A stretch of 62,138 nucleotides of DNA from an uncultured Collinsella sp. (GTDB taxonomy: Bacteria > Actinomycetota > Coriobacteriia > Coriobacteriales > Coriobacteriaceae): the NCBI GenBank assembly GCA_937995345.1, contig CALKKS010000002.1, positions 1 to 62,138 of the forward strand, given 5' to 3'. Both the position numbers and the translations under genes were made by a program. The notes below the pieces were generated by a model, which did not search any database, was not told where the DNA came from, and saw only the letters and a program-made list of their open reading frames with translations. Shown here piece by piece: positions 25,398 to 32,966 of the stretch (within the stretch, counting starts at the first letter, position 1; every line of letters starts with the position of its first letter).

Positions 25398-25775
25398 TTA
25401 GATATCCGCCTTGAGGTCGAGGGAAAGCGTTAGGGGCGCTGTAGTCTTTTCGTAGGAGTCGCACACACTCGCCAAAATGAGCTCGGCATACACGGCAGCC
25501 TGGTCATCCTCATCGACAGTCGCCTGGTCGCCAAAGGTAAAGGTCATGCCCACATGCGATTCGTCGACATCGAATTTGATCGAGATATCGTCGGAATCAA
25601 CAGCCGTGCAGCCAAAGATGAAGGCTTCCTCGGCAGCCATACGAATGTCCTCGATGCGATCGACGGACATAGAGCACAGGGCGCCGACGTTGGCGGCCGT
25701 CATGCGCACCAAGCGCGCGAGACGCGGATCACCGGCAACAGTCAGCGTAATGGGGCAGGTTGCTTCGCTACTCAT
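25398..25775 (-). CDS. RsbW-like anti-sigma factor homologue, ATP-binding motifs degenerate
   Basis: The 125 residues fit the small GHKL kinase-like anti-sigma fold: an N-terminal helix LARLVRMTAANVGAL, the helix EDIRMAAEEAFIFG where family members have the N box, and a beta-rich second half. The N-box asparagine (EACTNAV in RsbW) is missing and no DxGxG box is seen, so kinase activity is doubtful. The ATG at 25775 follows GAGGAG at seven bases; the longer open frame is unsupported. Its position directly before the sigma gene supports an anti-sigma role. No RsbV-type antagonist gene is in the operon. Confidence 0.72.
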   Translation of the reverse strand: MSSEATCPITLTVAGDPRLARLVRMTAANVGALCSMSVDRIEDIRMAAEEAFIFGCTAVDSDDISIKFDVDESHVGMTFTFGDQATVDEDDQAAVYAELILASVCDSYEKTTAPLTLSLDLKADI

Positions 25776-26355
25776 CGCAGGACTCCTCGGAGGTCTCGGC
25801 GGGCGTATAGGTGTAATACTGAGCAGGCTTGGCTGCGGGCTTCTGAACATCATCGTCATCAGCAGCGGTATCGTCGTCGCCAATCAGGACCCGCTCGGAA
25901 GGCTGCTCGGCCTCGGAGGCGGCAGCGGCGAGCTTGCGATCGGCGTCGGCTGCAGGAGCCTTCACCTTATTGAAGAGCTTCTGCACGGCGCCAGCAGCGG
26001 AATCAGTCACACTCGATACGGCATTACTGGCCTCGGCCATGCTGCCCGTAACCTCGGAGATGTCGCGAACGACCGCCTCAACCTCAACGAGGTTAGACGT
26101 CAGAGCGTCAACGGCGGTCTTGCTCGACTTGAGGAGCGGCTCAACCTGTGCCAGCGCGGGGGTGAGCTCATCGACAGCGCCATCGAGCTTTGCCACCACG
26201 GGCTGTGCCTCGGCGAGCGTGTTGTTAAGGTCACTCACCGTCTTGTCGAGCGAATCAACGACGGTGCGGGTCTTGCGCAGGGTAAGCGCGAGCTCGACAA
26301 CAGCCCACACGCCGGCAATGGCGAGCACCAGCAGGGCGATTTGAATGGGACTCAT
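25768..26355 (-). CDS. DUF948 domain protein with one membrane helix
   Basis: 195 residues. A single N-terminal membrane segment (about 5-24) is followed by a long heptad-like region rich in Val, Leu, Ser and Asp, matching the DUF948 (YtxG-like) family, then an acidic Ala/Asp tail. In Bacillus, ytxG is a SigB-controlled general stress gene, which agrees with its place at the head of this sigma operon. Molecular function is unknown. The start follows GGGAGG. Confidence 0.78.
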   Translation of the reverse strand: MSPIQIALLVLAIAGVWAVVELALTLRKTRTVVDSLDKTVSDLNNTLAEAQPVVAKLDGAVDELTPALAQVEPLLKSSKTAVDALTSNLVEVEAVVRDISEVTGSMAEASNAVSSVTDSAAGAVQKLFNKVKAPAADADRKLAAAASEAEQPSERVLIGDDDTAADDDDVQKPAAKPAQYYTYTPAETSEESCDE

Positions 26356-26450
26356 ACAAGCCTCCCGGAAAAATCGAAATACAGACGCTGTTCATGGTAC
26401 CCCAAACAAAGGCAAAGATACCCAAAGGGAATGTGCGAGGTGCCAATGAC

Positions 26451-27806
26451 CTACTTGGGAGCATTACCGCTACGGTCGCGTTCGCTTTGCTCCACACGCC
26501 ACTCTTCCCAACCGCGGCCCGCAGGCTGCCAGAACGCGCCGCGCTCCAGGCCCTCGGGCAAATAGCGCTGCTCGACCCAGCCTTCGGGATAGTCATGCGG
26601 ATACTTGTACACACCGTACTCATCGCTGCCCGGGCGATGACGGTCGCGCAGGTAACTCGGCACCTCGCGAAGACCACTACTGTGGATATCGGCCAGCGCT
26701 GCATCGATCGAGACCTCGCACGCGTTGGACTTAGGCGCCAGGCACACATAGAGCGCAGCCTGAGCCAGGTTAATGCGACACTCGGGATACCCAATGACCT
26801 CGGCAGATTTAAACGCAGCGTGCGCTATAAGCAGGGCCTGCGGATCGGCGTTACCGACATCTTCGGAAGCATGGATCATGATGCGTCGGGCGATAAACTT
26901 GGGGTCCTCCCCCGCATCGATCATGCGCGCAAGCCAATAGATGGTGGCATCGGGGTCGCTGCCGCGCATGGACTTAATGAACGCGCTGATTATGTCGTAG
27001 TGCATGTCGCCGTCTTTGTCATAGGTAAAGCCACGACGCGGATTGGCAATCTTTACGTCATCCACGGTAATGGGATAGCGCTCCCCCGCCGCCGGAGCCG
27101 GCGTGCCCTCGGTATCGGGACGCGTCACGGCGATCTCACTTGCCAGCTCGAGCGTTGTGAGTGCCGAGCGGGCATCGCCCGCGGCCAGCGTGCAAATGGT
27201 CTTGACTGTATCCTCATCGGCAGAGAACTTACTGTTTAAACCCTGCGGCGCCTCGAGCGCACGCTCAATGAGCGTGGCGATATCCTCGTCTTTAAGATGC
27301 TCAAGCTCTACCACGCGCCCACGCGACAACAGTGCGGAGTTGACCTCGAAGTAAGGGTTCTCAGTCGTGGCGCCAATCATAATGACGGTACGGTTCTCAA
27401 CCGCATGCAAAAGCGCATCCTGCTGCGACTTCGAAAAACGGTGAATCTCGTCGATGAACAAGATGGTACGGCGGTCATACGTATTCAGGCGCGTCTTTGC
27501 CTCGTCGATCACGCGACGCAGGTCCTTCACGCTACCCGTGACGGCGCTGACCTCGACAAACTCGCTCTTGGTATGGTTGGCAATGATATGCGCCAGCGTC
27601 GTCTTGCCCGTACCGGCAGGCCCATACAGAATCACGCTCGATAGCACATCATGCTCAATTGCCGCACGCAACCACGAACCCTTGCCCACGGCCTTTTGCT
27701 GGCCCACGTAATCGTCGAGCGAATTGGGACGCATTCGCACCGCGAGCGGCGCATTTTTAAAGGAACGCTCGCGCGTCGAGGCAGAAAAAAGGTCGTCCAT
27801 AGCCAT
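26451..27806 (-). CDS. rarA: Replication-associated recombination protein RarA/MgsA (AAA+ ATPase)
   Basis: Clamp-loader-like ATPase acting at stalled forks. Walker A GPAGTGKTT, Walker B ILFIDEIHR, sensor 1 GATTENPYFEVN and the Arg-finger LLSRGRVVELE are present. The C-terminal MgsA domain includes GSDPDATIYWLARM and ASEDVGNADPQAL. An Ala/Pro/Gly insert of about 25 residues lies between the ATPase and lid. Several ATG/TTG codons within 18 bases (27800-27818) could start it, and no strong ribosome site decides; 27806 is a guess. Confidence 0.93.
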   Translation of the reverse strand: MAMDDLFSASTRERSFKNAPLAVRMRPNSLDDYVGQQKAVGKGSWLRAAIEHDVLSSVILYGPAGTGKTTLAHIIANHTKSEFVEVSAVTGSVKDLRRVIDEAKTRLNTYDRRTILFIDEIHRFSKSQQDALLHAVENRTVIMIGATTENPYFEVNSALLSRGRVVELEHLKDEDIATLIERALEAPQGLNSKFSADEDTVKTICTLAAGDARSALTTLELASEIAVTRPDTEGTPAPAAGERYPITVDDVKIANPRRGFTYDKDGDMHYDIISAFIKSMRGSDPDATIYWLARMIDAGEDPKFIARRIMIHASEDVGNADPQALLIAHAAFKSAEVIGYPECRINLAQAALYVCLAPKSNACEVSIDAALADIHSSGLREVPSYLRDRHRPGSDEYGVYKYPHDYPEGWVEQRYLPEGLERGAFWQPAGRGWEEWRVEQSERDRSGNAPK

Positions 27807-27860
27807 CCCATGCATCAATCAAAAGCTTTGCTCGTCAACAGTATACCGAAAAGATACGAA

Positions 27861-29108
27861 CTACCGTTCGTTAATATAGGTACGATGCGGAAACTCCAGA
27901 CCAGGGAATAGCTTGCTCGTCAGCTCGCAGAAATAGCCGTCCGTCATGCTCGCGATGTAATCCACCACCGCTTGATCCTTGTCGTCCTGCCAGGCATAGG
28001 TGCGATCGTAGTAGGAAAGCTGCTGCTCTATGCGCGAAATATGATGCTTAAAGATGTAAGAGGACTCGTCGCCTTTATTTAGATCCCGCAGGCAACGGTC
28101 GTAAAGCATTTCGAACGCCTCGCGCAGTTCCGCTTCGGAGTCGCCCTCGATACCGCCCTTGCTGTAGATCTTCTCGTAGTTCTCGCGCTTGGCCCGGCGG
28201 ATCTCCTCAAACAGGTCCCCGCTCATCTCGATACGCGGTTTGCCGTAGCTATGCTCAACGATATCGATGGAAGCGTGCGTGAGAATCCAGCTGTTATAGG
28301 CGCCGCCCCGACCATCGTCAAAAGCGTCGGGCGACAGCAGGCCAGCCGCAATGGCGTCTTGGCGATCGCGCCCTACGTAGGCGAGGATATCAGAGATACG
28401 CACAACGCAGCCCTCGAGCGTCATGGGACGCAGGTGCTCAATCGCGCTATAGCCCGTGGCGATACAGTCCTCAACCGTCTGATCGAACTGGCCAAAGGAT
28501 GCCATGTGCGACAGCTCAAATACACGTTGCTCGTACTCGCCGTTGTGACATAGCACGCCATCGAGCGTCTGGAGCGACACGTTGCGGCCGTACAGCGCAT
28601 CGAGTACGCGGACCGACTGCACGTTATGAAAAAAGTAGCGACCCGTGCGCTCGTGGTAAATATCGTTGAGAAAGCGCTCACCGGCATGGCCAAAGGGCGT
28701 GTGGCCCAAGTCGTGGCCTAAGCCAATCGCCTCGATCAGATCGCAGTTGAGTCCCAGGGCGCGGCCGATATCGCGTGCGATGCGCGAGACAAGCTGCACG
28801 TGCAGACCACGACGCGACAGGTCGTCGTTGCTGCGAAAACTGAAGACCTGTGTTTTGCCGGCATAGCGAGTGTACGCCGGAAGATGAAGAATCTTTTCGG
28901 TATCGCGCATAAATGCCGGACGCATCAGCGTGCCTTTGTCGGCAGCGCGATCAATACGACGAATGACCTGGTCGTCGTTGCAACGATACGGGTTGACGGC
29001 ACCCGAAGCACGATCGGCGGAAATGCGCTCGACAAGTTCGGGCGACAACGCTGAGGGAATACGGTCCATGCGCGCCTTAATGACGGCCGTTTCTTGATTA
29101 GTTGCCAT
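27861..29108 (-). CDS. HD-domain dGTPase-like dNTP triphosphohydrolase
   Basis: Predicted to hydrolyse dGTP or other dNTPs to nucleoside and triphosphate. The 415 residues hold the HD motif GLGHDLGHTPFGHAGE, an upstream histidine-containing KTQVFSFRSNDDLSRRGLH, and the CHNGEYEQR segment typical of Dgt-like proteins. The ATG at 29108 follows AAGGAG. In many Gram-positive bacteria the gene sits next to dnaG and rpoD; here it is beside rarA. Confidence 0.88.
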   Translation of the reverse strand: MATNQETAVIKARMDRIPSALSPELVERISADRASGAVNPYRCNDDQVIRRIDRAADKGTLMRPAFMRDTEKILHLPAYTRYAGKTQVFSFRSNDDLSRRGLHVQLVSRIARDIGRALGLNCDLIEAIGLGHDLGHTPFGHAGERFLNDIYHERTGRYFFHNVQSVRVLDALYGRNVSLQTLDGVLCHNGEYEQRVFELSHMASFGQFDQTVEDCIATGYSAIEHLRPMTLEGCVVRISDILAYVGRDRQDAIAAGLLSPDAFDDGRGGAYNSWILTHASIDIVEHSYGKPRIEMSGDLFEEIRRAKRENYEKIYSKGGIEGDSEAELREAFEMLYDRCLRDLNKGDESSYIFKHHISRIEQQLSYYDRTYAWQDDKDQAVVDYIASMTDGYFCELTSKLFPGLEFPHRTYINER

Positions 29109-29139
29109 GGCATGCTCCTTAAGAAGGATGCGCAATCGG

Positions 29140-29562
29140 TTACAATGTGCAGCCCACGACCTCGATTATGGCAAAAATCGGCACCAAAAACGGGAGCAAT
29201 GGCAGCGAGCGCGATTTTGTGAAGAGGCAGGAGAGGGCCAGGACCAGGAGCGCGACGGCAAATGCCACGATGCCGTCCAGAGGGTCGAGCGTGCAAAGCG
29301 CGAAGAGCGCCTTGGCATCCCCCATGCCGATGCCGGGGGCTTGAAGGAGGCGCCGCCAGAGCGACTCAGTGAGCACAAGGGCAAGGTAGACGATGACAGC
29401 AAGACCGGCATGGTCAAGCACCGTGTTCATGCCAAGATCTAGCCAGATGCCCACAAATGCCGCCACGGCGCACGCGGCAGCAAGCGCATTCGGAAACCGC
29501 CGCTCGCGCGCATCGATACAGGCACCAGCGATAGCGCACAGCCAAAACGGGATATAGACCAT
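29140..29562 (-). CDS. A24 family prepilin peptidase, catalytic domain only
   Basis: 140-residue membrane protein with about five hydrophobic segments. The two catalytic aspartates of type IV prepilin peptidases are visible: ACIDARERRFPN (about 17) and GIGMGDAKAL (the GxGD-type motif). The N-terminal methyltransferase domain of full PilD is absent, as in TadV/CpaA-type peptidases. No pilin or Tad genes lie in the window, so the substrate is unknown. Confidence 0.82.
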   Translation of the reverse strand: MVYIPFWLCAIAGACIDARERRFPNALAAACAVAAFVGIWLDLGMNTVLDHAGLAVIVYLALVLTESLWRRLLQAPGIGMGDAKALFALCTLDPLDGIVAFAVALLVLALSCLFTKSRSLPLLPFLVPIFAIIEVVGCTL

Positions 29563-29593
29563 CGAACACCTCCTCGAGCTGCATCACAAAAGC

Positions 29594-29633
29594 AAAACCA
29601 CTACAAAGGGCCTGTCCCCTTTGTAGTGGTTTT
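29594..29633. repeat. 17-bp perfect palindrome, dispersed terminator-like repeat (copy 1)
   Basis: Arms 29594-29610 and 29617-29633 are exact reverse complements (AAAACCACTACAAAGGG) around a six-base loop. T runs flank it on both strands. On the minus strand it contains ACAAAGGGGACAGG, shared with the copy at 37343-37384. It lies just downstream of the glycosyltransferase stop region... on the far side from the peptidase gene, and would terminate transcripts leaving the glycosyltransferase gene. Confidence 0.85.
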
Positions 29634-29641
29634 GATGGTGG

Positions 29642-30937
29642 TTATTTGGCGCCTTGCATGACCTCGTCGAGGGTAACGTTGACGGCGTGCTGCGTCGGCA
29701 CCCAGTCGACCTTCAAGAACAGCGCTGCCACCGTAATGGGGATATAGCTGAACATAAAGATCGGGAAGGTGAATAGGTTGGTCACCAGACGCCACTTTTG
29801 AGCGCAGTGAATGTGCTTGTACTCAAAGATGGTCGTGAGCAACGCCAGGATAAAGAACGTCTGATACATCATGACGAAGGTCATAATGAGCGAAGCGGCG
29901 CACGCCTGCATCTCGACTTCGGTAGCCAAGAAACCGTGCGAAAGACCACCCACGATGAGGAACGTCGCATTAGCGAGCATCGAGATCAACGATAGCAGCA
30001 TGCCCGGGGCGATCGTCATAAACATGTCGTAGGCGGCAAAGCGATGATAGCGAAACGTCGATTTGACAAGATGCTTGCCGTAGGTAAAAAAGACCTGGTA
30101 GAAGCCCTTGGTCCAACGCATGCGCTGTTTCCAGGACGCCTTAAACGTCACGGGCTGCTCGTCAAAGAACTCCGCCGGCGCATAACCGATGCGGATGCCG
30201 TGAATGGCGCAGAACGTGGTGAACTGGATGTCCTCGGTCAGTGTATGGAACTGCCAGCCGTGCATGCCCTCGATAACACTGGCGGAGATGAGGTAGCCCG
30301 AACCCGAGACAGCGCAGGACGTCTTGCAGATATTACGCGCGTTGTTGAGGAAGCGGGCCTCACGCAGATACCAGGTGGCGTTGGCAGACGAAATCCACGA
30401 ACTGCCGAAGTTCTTGGAGTTGCGATAGCTCGTGACCACATGAAAGCCCTGGTCAAAGGCGTCATTCATCTTCGAGACGTAATCGCGGGAGATAACGTTG
30501 TCGGCATCGAAGATAAAGTAGCCCTCAAACGTGTCGGGATACTCGTTAAGGATGCGATCGAAACCAAAATCCATGACCCAGCTCTTGCCCTTGCGGGCCA
30601 GATCATTGCGCTCGTAAACAATGGCACCGGCCTCACGCGCAAGCTGCGCGGTGTTGTCGGTGCAGGCGTCGGCAACGACAAAGACTTCGATGAGCTCGGA
30701 CGGATAGTCCTGATCCTTAATGGAGCGAACGAGGTTGGCGATCACGGCCTCCTCGTTATGCGCCGCAATAAAGAAGGCGTACCGGTGGAGTTTTTTGGCC
30801 TTGGGAGGCGCGACCTCGCCACGAAGAGCGCCAATGACAAAGAAGACCACCTGGTACAGAAAGCAGACCGTGAGCAGCGTGACGACAATCTGGTTGAAGA
30901 TCACGATGGGCGTGTTAGTTTGTAAAAAGGCGAGCAT
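29642..30937 (-). CDS. Family 2 glycosyltransferase, membrane-bound, processive type
   Basis: 431 residues with one N-terminal membrane helix (about 13-37), a GT-A domain, and about four C-terminal helices. Catalytic signatures are IAAHNEEAVI, the metal-binding DADN, the base motif TEDIQF and QRMRW (QxxRW), the set found in cellulose- and hyaluronan-synthase-like enzymes. The product is likely a cell-surface or exopolysaccharide sugar chain, but donor and acceptor cannot be read from sequence. It is a single gene. Confidence 0.87.
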   Translation of the reverse strand: MLAFLQTNTPIVIFNQIVVTLLTVCFLYQVVFFVIGALRGEVAPPKAKKLHRYAFFIAAHNEEAVIANLVRSIKDQDYPSELIEVFVVADACTDNTAQLAREAGAIVYERNDLARKGKSWVMDFGFDRILNEYPDTFEGYFIFDADNVISRDYVSKMNDAFDQGFHVVTSYRNSKNFGSSWISSANATWYLREARFLNNARNICKTSCAVSGSGYLISASVIEGMHGWQFHTLTEDIQFTTFCAIHGIRIGYAPAEFFDEQPVTFKASWKQRMRWTKGFYQVFFTYGKHLVKSTFRYHRFAAYDMFMTIAPGMLLSLISMLANATFLIVGGLSHGFLATEVEMQACAASLIMTFVMMYQTFFILALLTTIFEYKHIHCAQKWRLVTNLFTFPIFMFSYIPITVAALFLKVDWVPTQHAVNVTLDEVMQGAK

Positions 30938-31019
30938 GCAGGCTCCCAGGAACGCGTTACGTAAACAAACGTATATATTACCGTAGGGTGACCGAGTTCA
31001 AGAAACCACCTAATACTGG

Positions 31020-32033
31020 CTAGGCTTCGAGAAGACCGAGCTGCGGAACGATTTCGTCGCCGGCAGAGGTGCGGCCAAGCGAGCGCGGGGCCAGGTCGTC
31101 AAGAACCGCAGCGAGATCCCACGGCAGCTCGTCGCGGCACTCAATGCGATCCCCCGTCACGGGATGGTCGAATGCGACGCGCCAAGAATGAAGGAATTGC
31201 CTGGTCAGGCCCTGATCGGCGCGCGCATCGCACTTGCCGTAGAGCGGATCGCCCACGCAGGCGTGGTTGATATGGCGCATATGCACGCGAATCTGATGTG
31301 TGCGGCCCGTAAACAGGTGGCACTCGACGAGCGTGTAGCCGTCGTCAAAACGCGTGGAATCGAAGCGCTCGAGGACCTTAAAGGTCGTGATGGCCTGGCG
31401 CGCGAAAGGATCGTCCGAAACCGCCATCTTGACACGGTCACGCGTCGATCGGGCAATACCGGTGTTGATGGTGCCCTCGTCCATAGCGATATGACCGTGA
31501 ACGAGCGTAATGTAGCGGCGGTCGAGCGTGCGCGTGCGGATAAGATTTTGGAGCGCGCGCTGGGTGTCGTCGTCTTTTGCCGCGAGCATAAGGCCAGAGG
31601 TATCGCGATCCAAACGATGCACGATACCGGGGCGGTCCTCACCCTGCACGGTGCCCAGATGGTCGATACCGCAGTGATAGACCAGCGCATTCGCGAGGGT
31701 ACCGCTCTCATGACCATGCGCAGGATGGCACACCAGGCCGCGCTGCTTGGAGAGCACGATGAGGTAGTCGTCCTCGTAGCGGATATCGAGGGGAATGGCC
31801 TCGGGAATCACGTCGGTCGGGTCGTGCGGCTCAGGCAGATCAACCGAAATGCGATCGCCGGCACGCACGGCGTACTTTTTAGACAGGCAGGTCTCGCCAT
31901 TGACGGCAACGGCACCGCCCTCGATCAGATGCGCGCAGGCAGAGCGCGTAGGGCAGCCATCGTTGGCGCCCAGATAGGCGTCAAGACGCTGACCAGCGGT
32001 ATCGTCGGCAACAAGAATATGGATGTCGGCCAT
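31020..32033 (-). CDS. rluD: RluA/RluD family 23S rRNA pseudouridine synthase
   Basis: 337 residues. An N-terminal S4 domain (QRLDAYLG to about 75) precedes the catalytic domain with the aspartate in HRLDRDTSGLMLAAK and the RTHQIRVHMRHI segment. The ATG overlaps the lspA stop (TAATG); an lspA-rluD pair is widely conserved. Exact target uridines are not predictable. Confidence 0.92.
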   Translation of the reverse strand: MADIHILVADDTAGQRLDAYLGANDGCPTRSACAHLIEGGAVAVNGETCLSKKYAVRAGDRISVDLPEPHDPTDVIPEAIPLDIRYEDDYLIVLSKQRGLVCHPAHGHESGTLANALVYHCGIDHLGTVQGEDRPGIVHRLDRDTSGLMLAAKDDDTQRALQNLIRTRTLDRRYITLVHGHIAMDEGTINTGIARSTRDRVKMAVSDDPFARQAITTFKVLERFDSTRFDDGYTLVECHLFTGRTHQIRVHMRHINHACVGDPLYGKCDARADQGLTRQFLHSWRVAFDHPVTGDRIECRDELPWDLAAVLDDLAPRSLGRTSAGDEIVPQLGLLEA

Positions 32034-32632
32034 TAGCGCTCGTTCCTTTCGCGAATCTTGCGGGCACGCTCCCCACGTTGTTTAGCCTTGCGCTTGGCGC
32101 GGGCCTCGTCACGGGCGTTGAGCTCGGCGGTCGCATCGACTTCGCGGGCCGCGGGGCTCAAGAACATGTAGCCGAAGAGAGCGAGCACGACGCCCACGGT
32201 AATGCCGATATCGGCAACGTTGAAGACGGGGAAGTCGATGAAGGTGGTGGCAATAAAATCGGTCACGAAGCCAAAGGCAAGACGATCGATCGCGTTGCCG
32301 ATGGCGCCGCCCACAACCATCGCCATGCCCACAACCTCAAGATGGGCGAGCTGAGGTGCACGAACGAGGTACACGGCAATAGCGATAATGACCGCCAACG
32401 CCAGCACGGCAAACGCGAGGCCATGTCCCTCGCCCATGCTAAAGGCGGCACCGATATTGCGGACAAACATAAAGTCGACGACACCGGGGATGACGGTCAC
32501 ATGCAAAGCGTCGCCCACGGCACGAACCGCAAGCTTGGTCAGCTGATCAAGAAGCAGCACAGACAGCGCCACCCCACCAGCAACACCCAACCGCCAACGC
32601 AAAGGCGGCGTCATATCCCCAGTACGACCCAA
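32033..32632 (-). CDS. lspA: Lipoprotein signal peptidase (signal peptidase II)
   Basis: Inner-membrane aspartyl protease that cleaves prolipoproteins. Four hydrophobic segments are present, with NIGAAF and both catalytic aspartates in GNAIDRL and FNVADIGI. At 199 residues it is longer than usual because of a Lys/Arg-rich cytoplasmic tail after residue 160. The start may be TTG at 32632 (preceded by TAGGGGATTGAT) or ATG at 32614, whose upstream spacing is poorer. Confidence 0.94.
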   Translation of the reverse strand: MGRTGDMTPPLRWRLGVAGGVALSVLLLDQLTKLAVRAVGDALHVTVIPGVVDFMFVRNIGAAFSMGEGHGLAFAVLALAVIIAIAVYLVRAPQLAHLEVVGMAMVVGGAIGNAIDRLAFGFVTDFIATTFIDFPVFNVADIGITVGVVLALFGYMFLSPAAREVDATAELNARDEARAKRKAKQRGERARKIRERNER

Positions 32633-32962
32633 ATCAATCCCCTACCCTCAGATAATCAAATTCCGTCAAACGCAGTAGATAATCATACATTGACGCAAGG
32701 AAGAAGCGACAAATCTCCCAAGAACGGAAACACCGCAGGTGGAGCATAAATGAGCGAGCGGGTCGCATTTGAGACAAGGTGACGTGAAATGAAAGGGCGC
32801 TGACCTTTCGGTCGCGCCCTTGAAATTGAACGGCAGATTGTCCAAATGCGGCCCGCGCAGCGTCGGCCAGTTACGGCGTTTGGTAAAACGCCGTAACTCA
32901 CGATTGCCGCTTAGGGGCGTTTGCATCGTCGGTAGGTTGCGGCGTTCTACGAACGCCGCAAC
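32633..32962. other. 330-base gap with three strong hairpins between ileS and lspA
   Basis: No gene is seen. Hairpins: AAGGGCGC-T-GACC/GGTC-GCGCCCTT (32793-32821); AGTTACGGCGTTT/AAACGCCGTAACT (32869-32898); and the 16-bp palindrome at 32932-32966, which includes the ileS stop codon. The lspA promoter must lie in the AT-rich part at 32640-32720. Confidence 0.8.
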
Positions 32963-32966
32963 CTAC
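32869..32966. repeat. Two related hairpins with compensatory stem changes
   Basis: Hairpin 1 stem GTTACGGCGTTT and hairpin 2 stem GTTGCGGCGTTC differ at two positions. Both differences are matched on the opposite arm (A-T to G-C and T-A to C-G). The left flanks are also alike (CGTCGG then CCA or TAG). Neither has a T tract. Confidence 0.8.
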
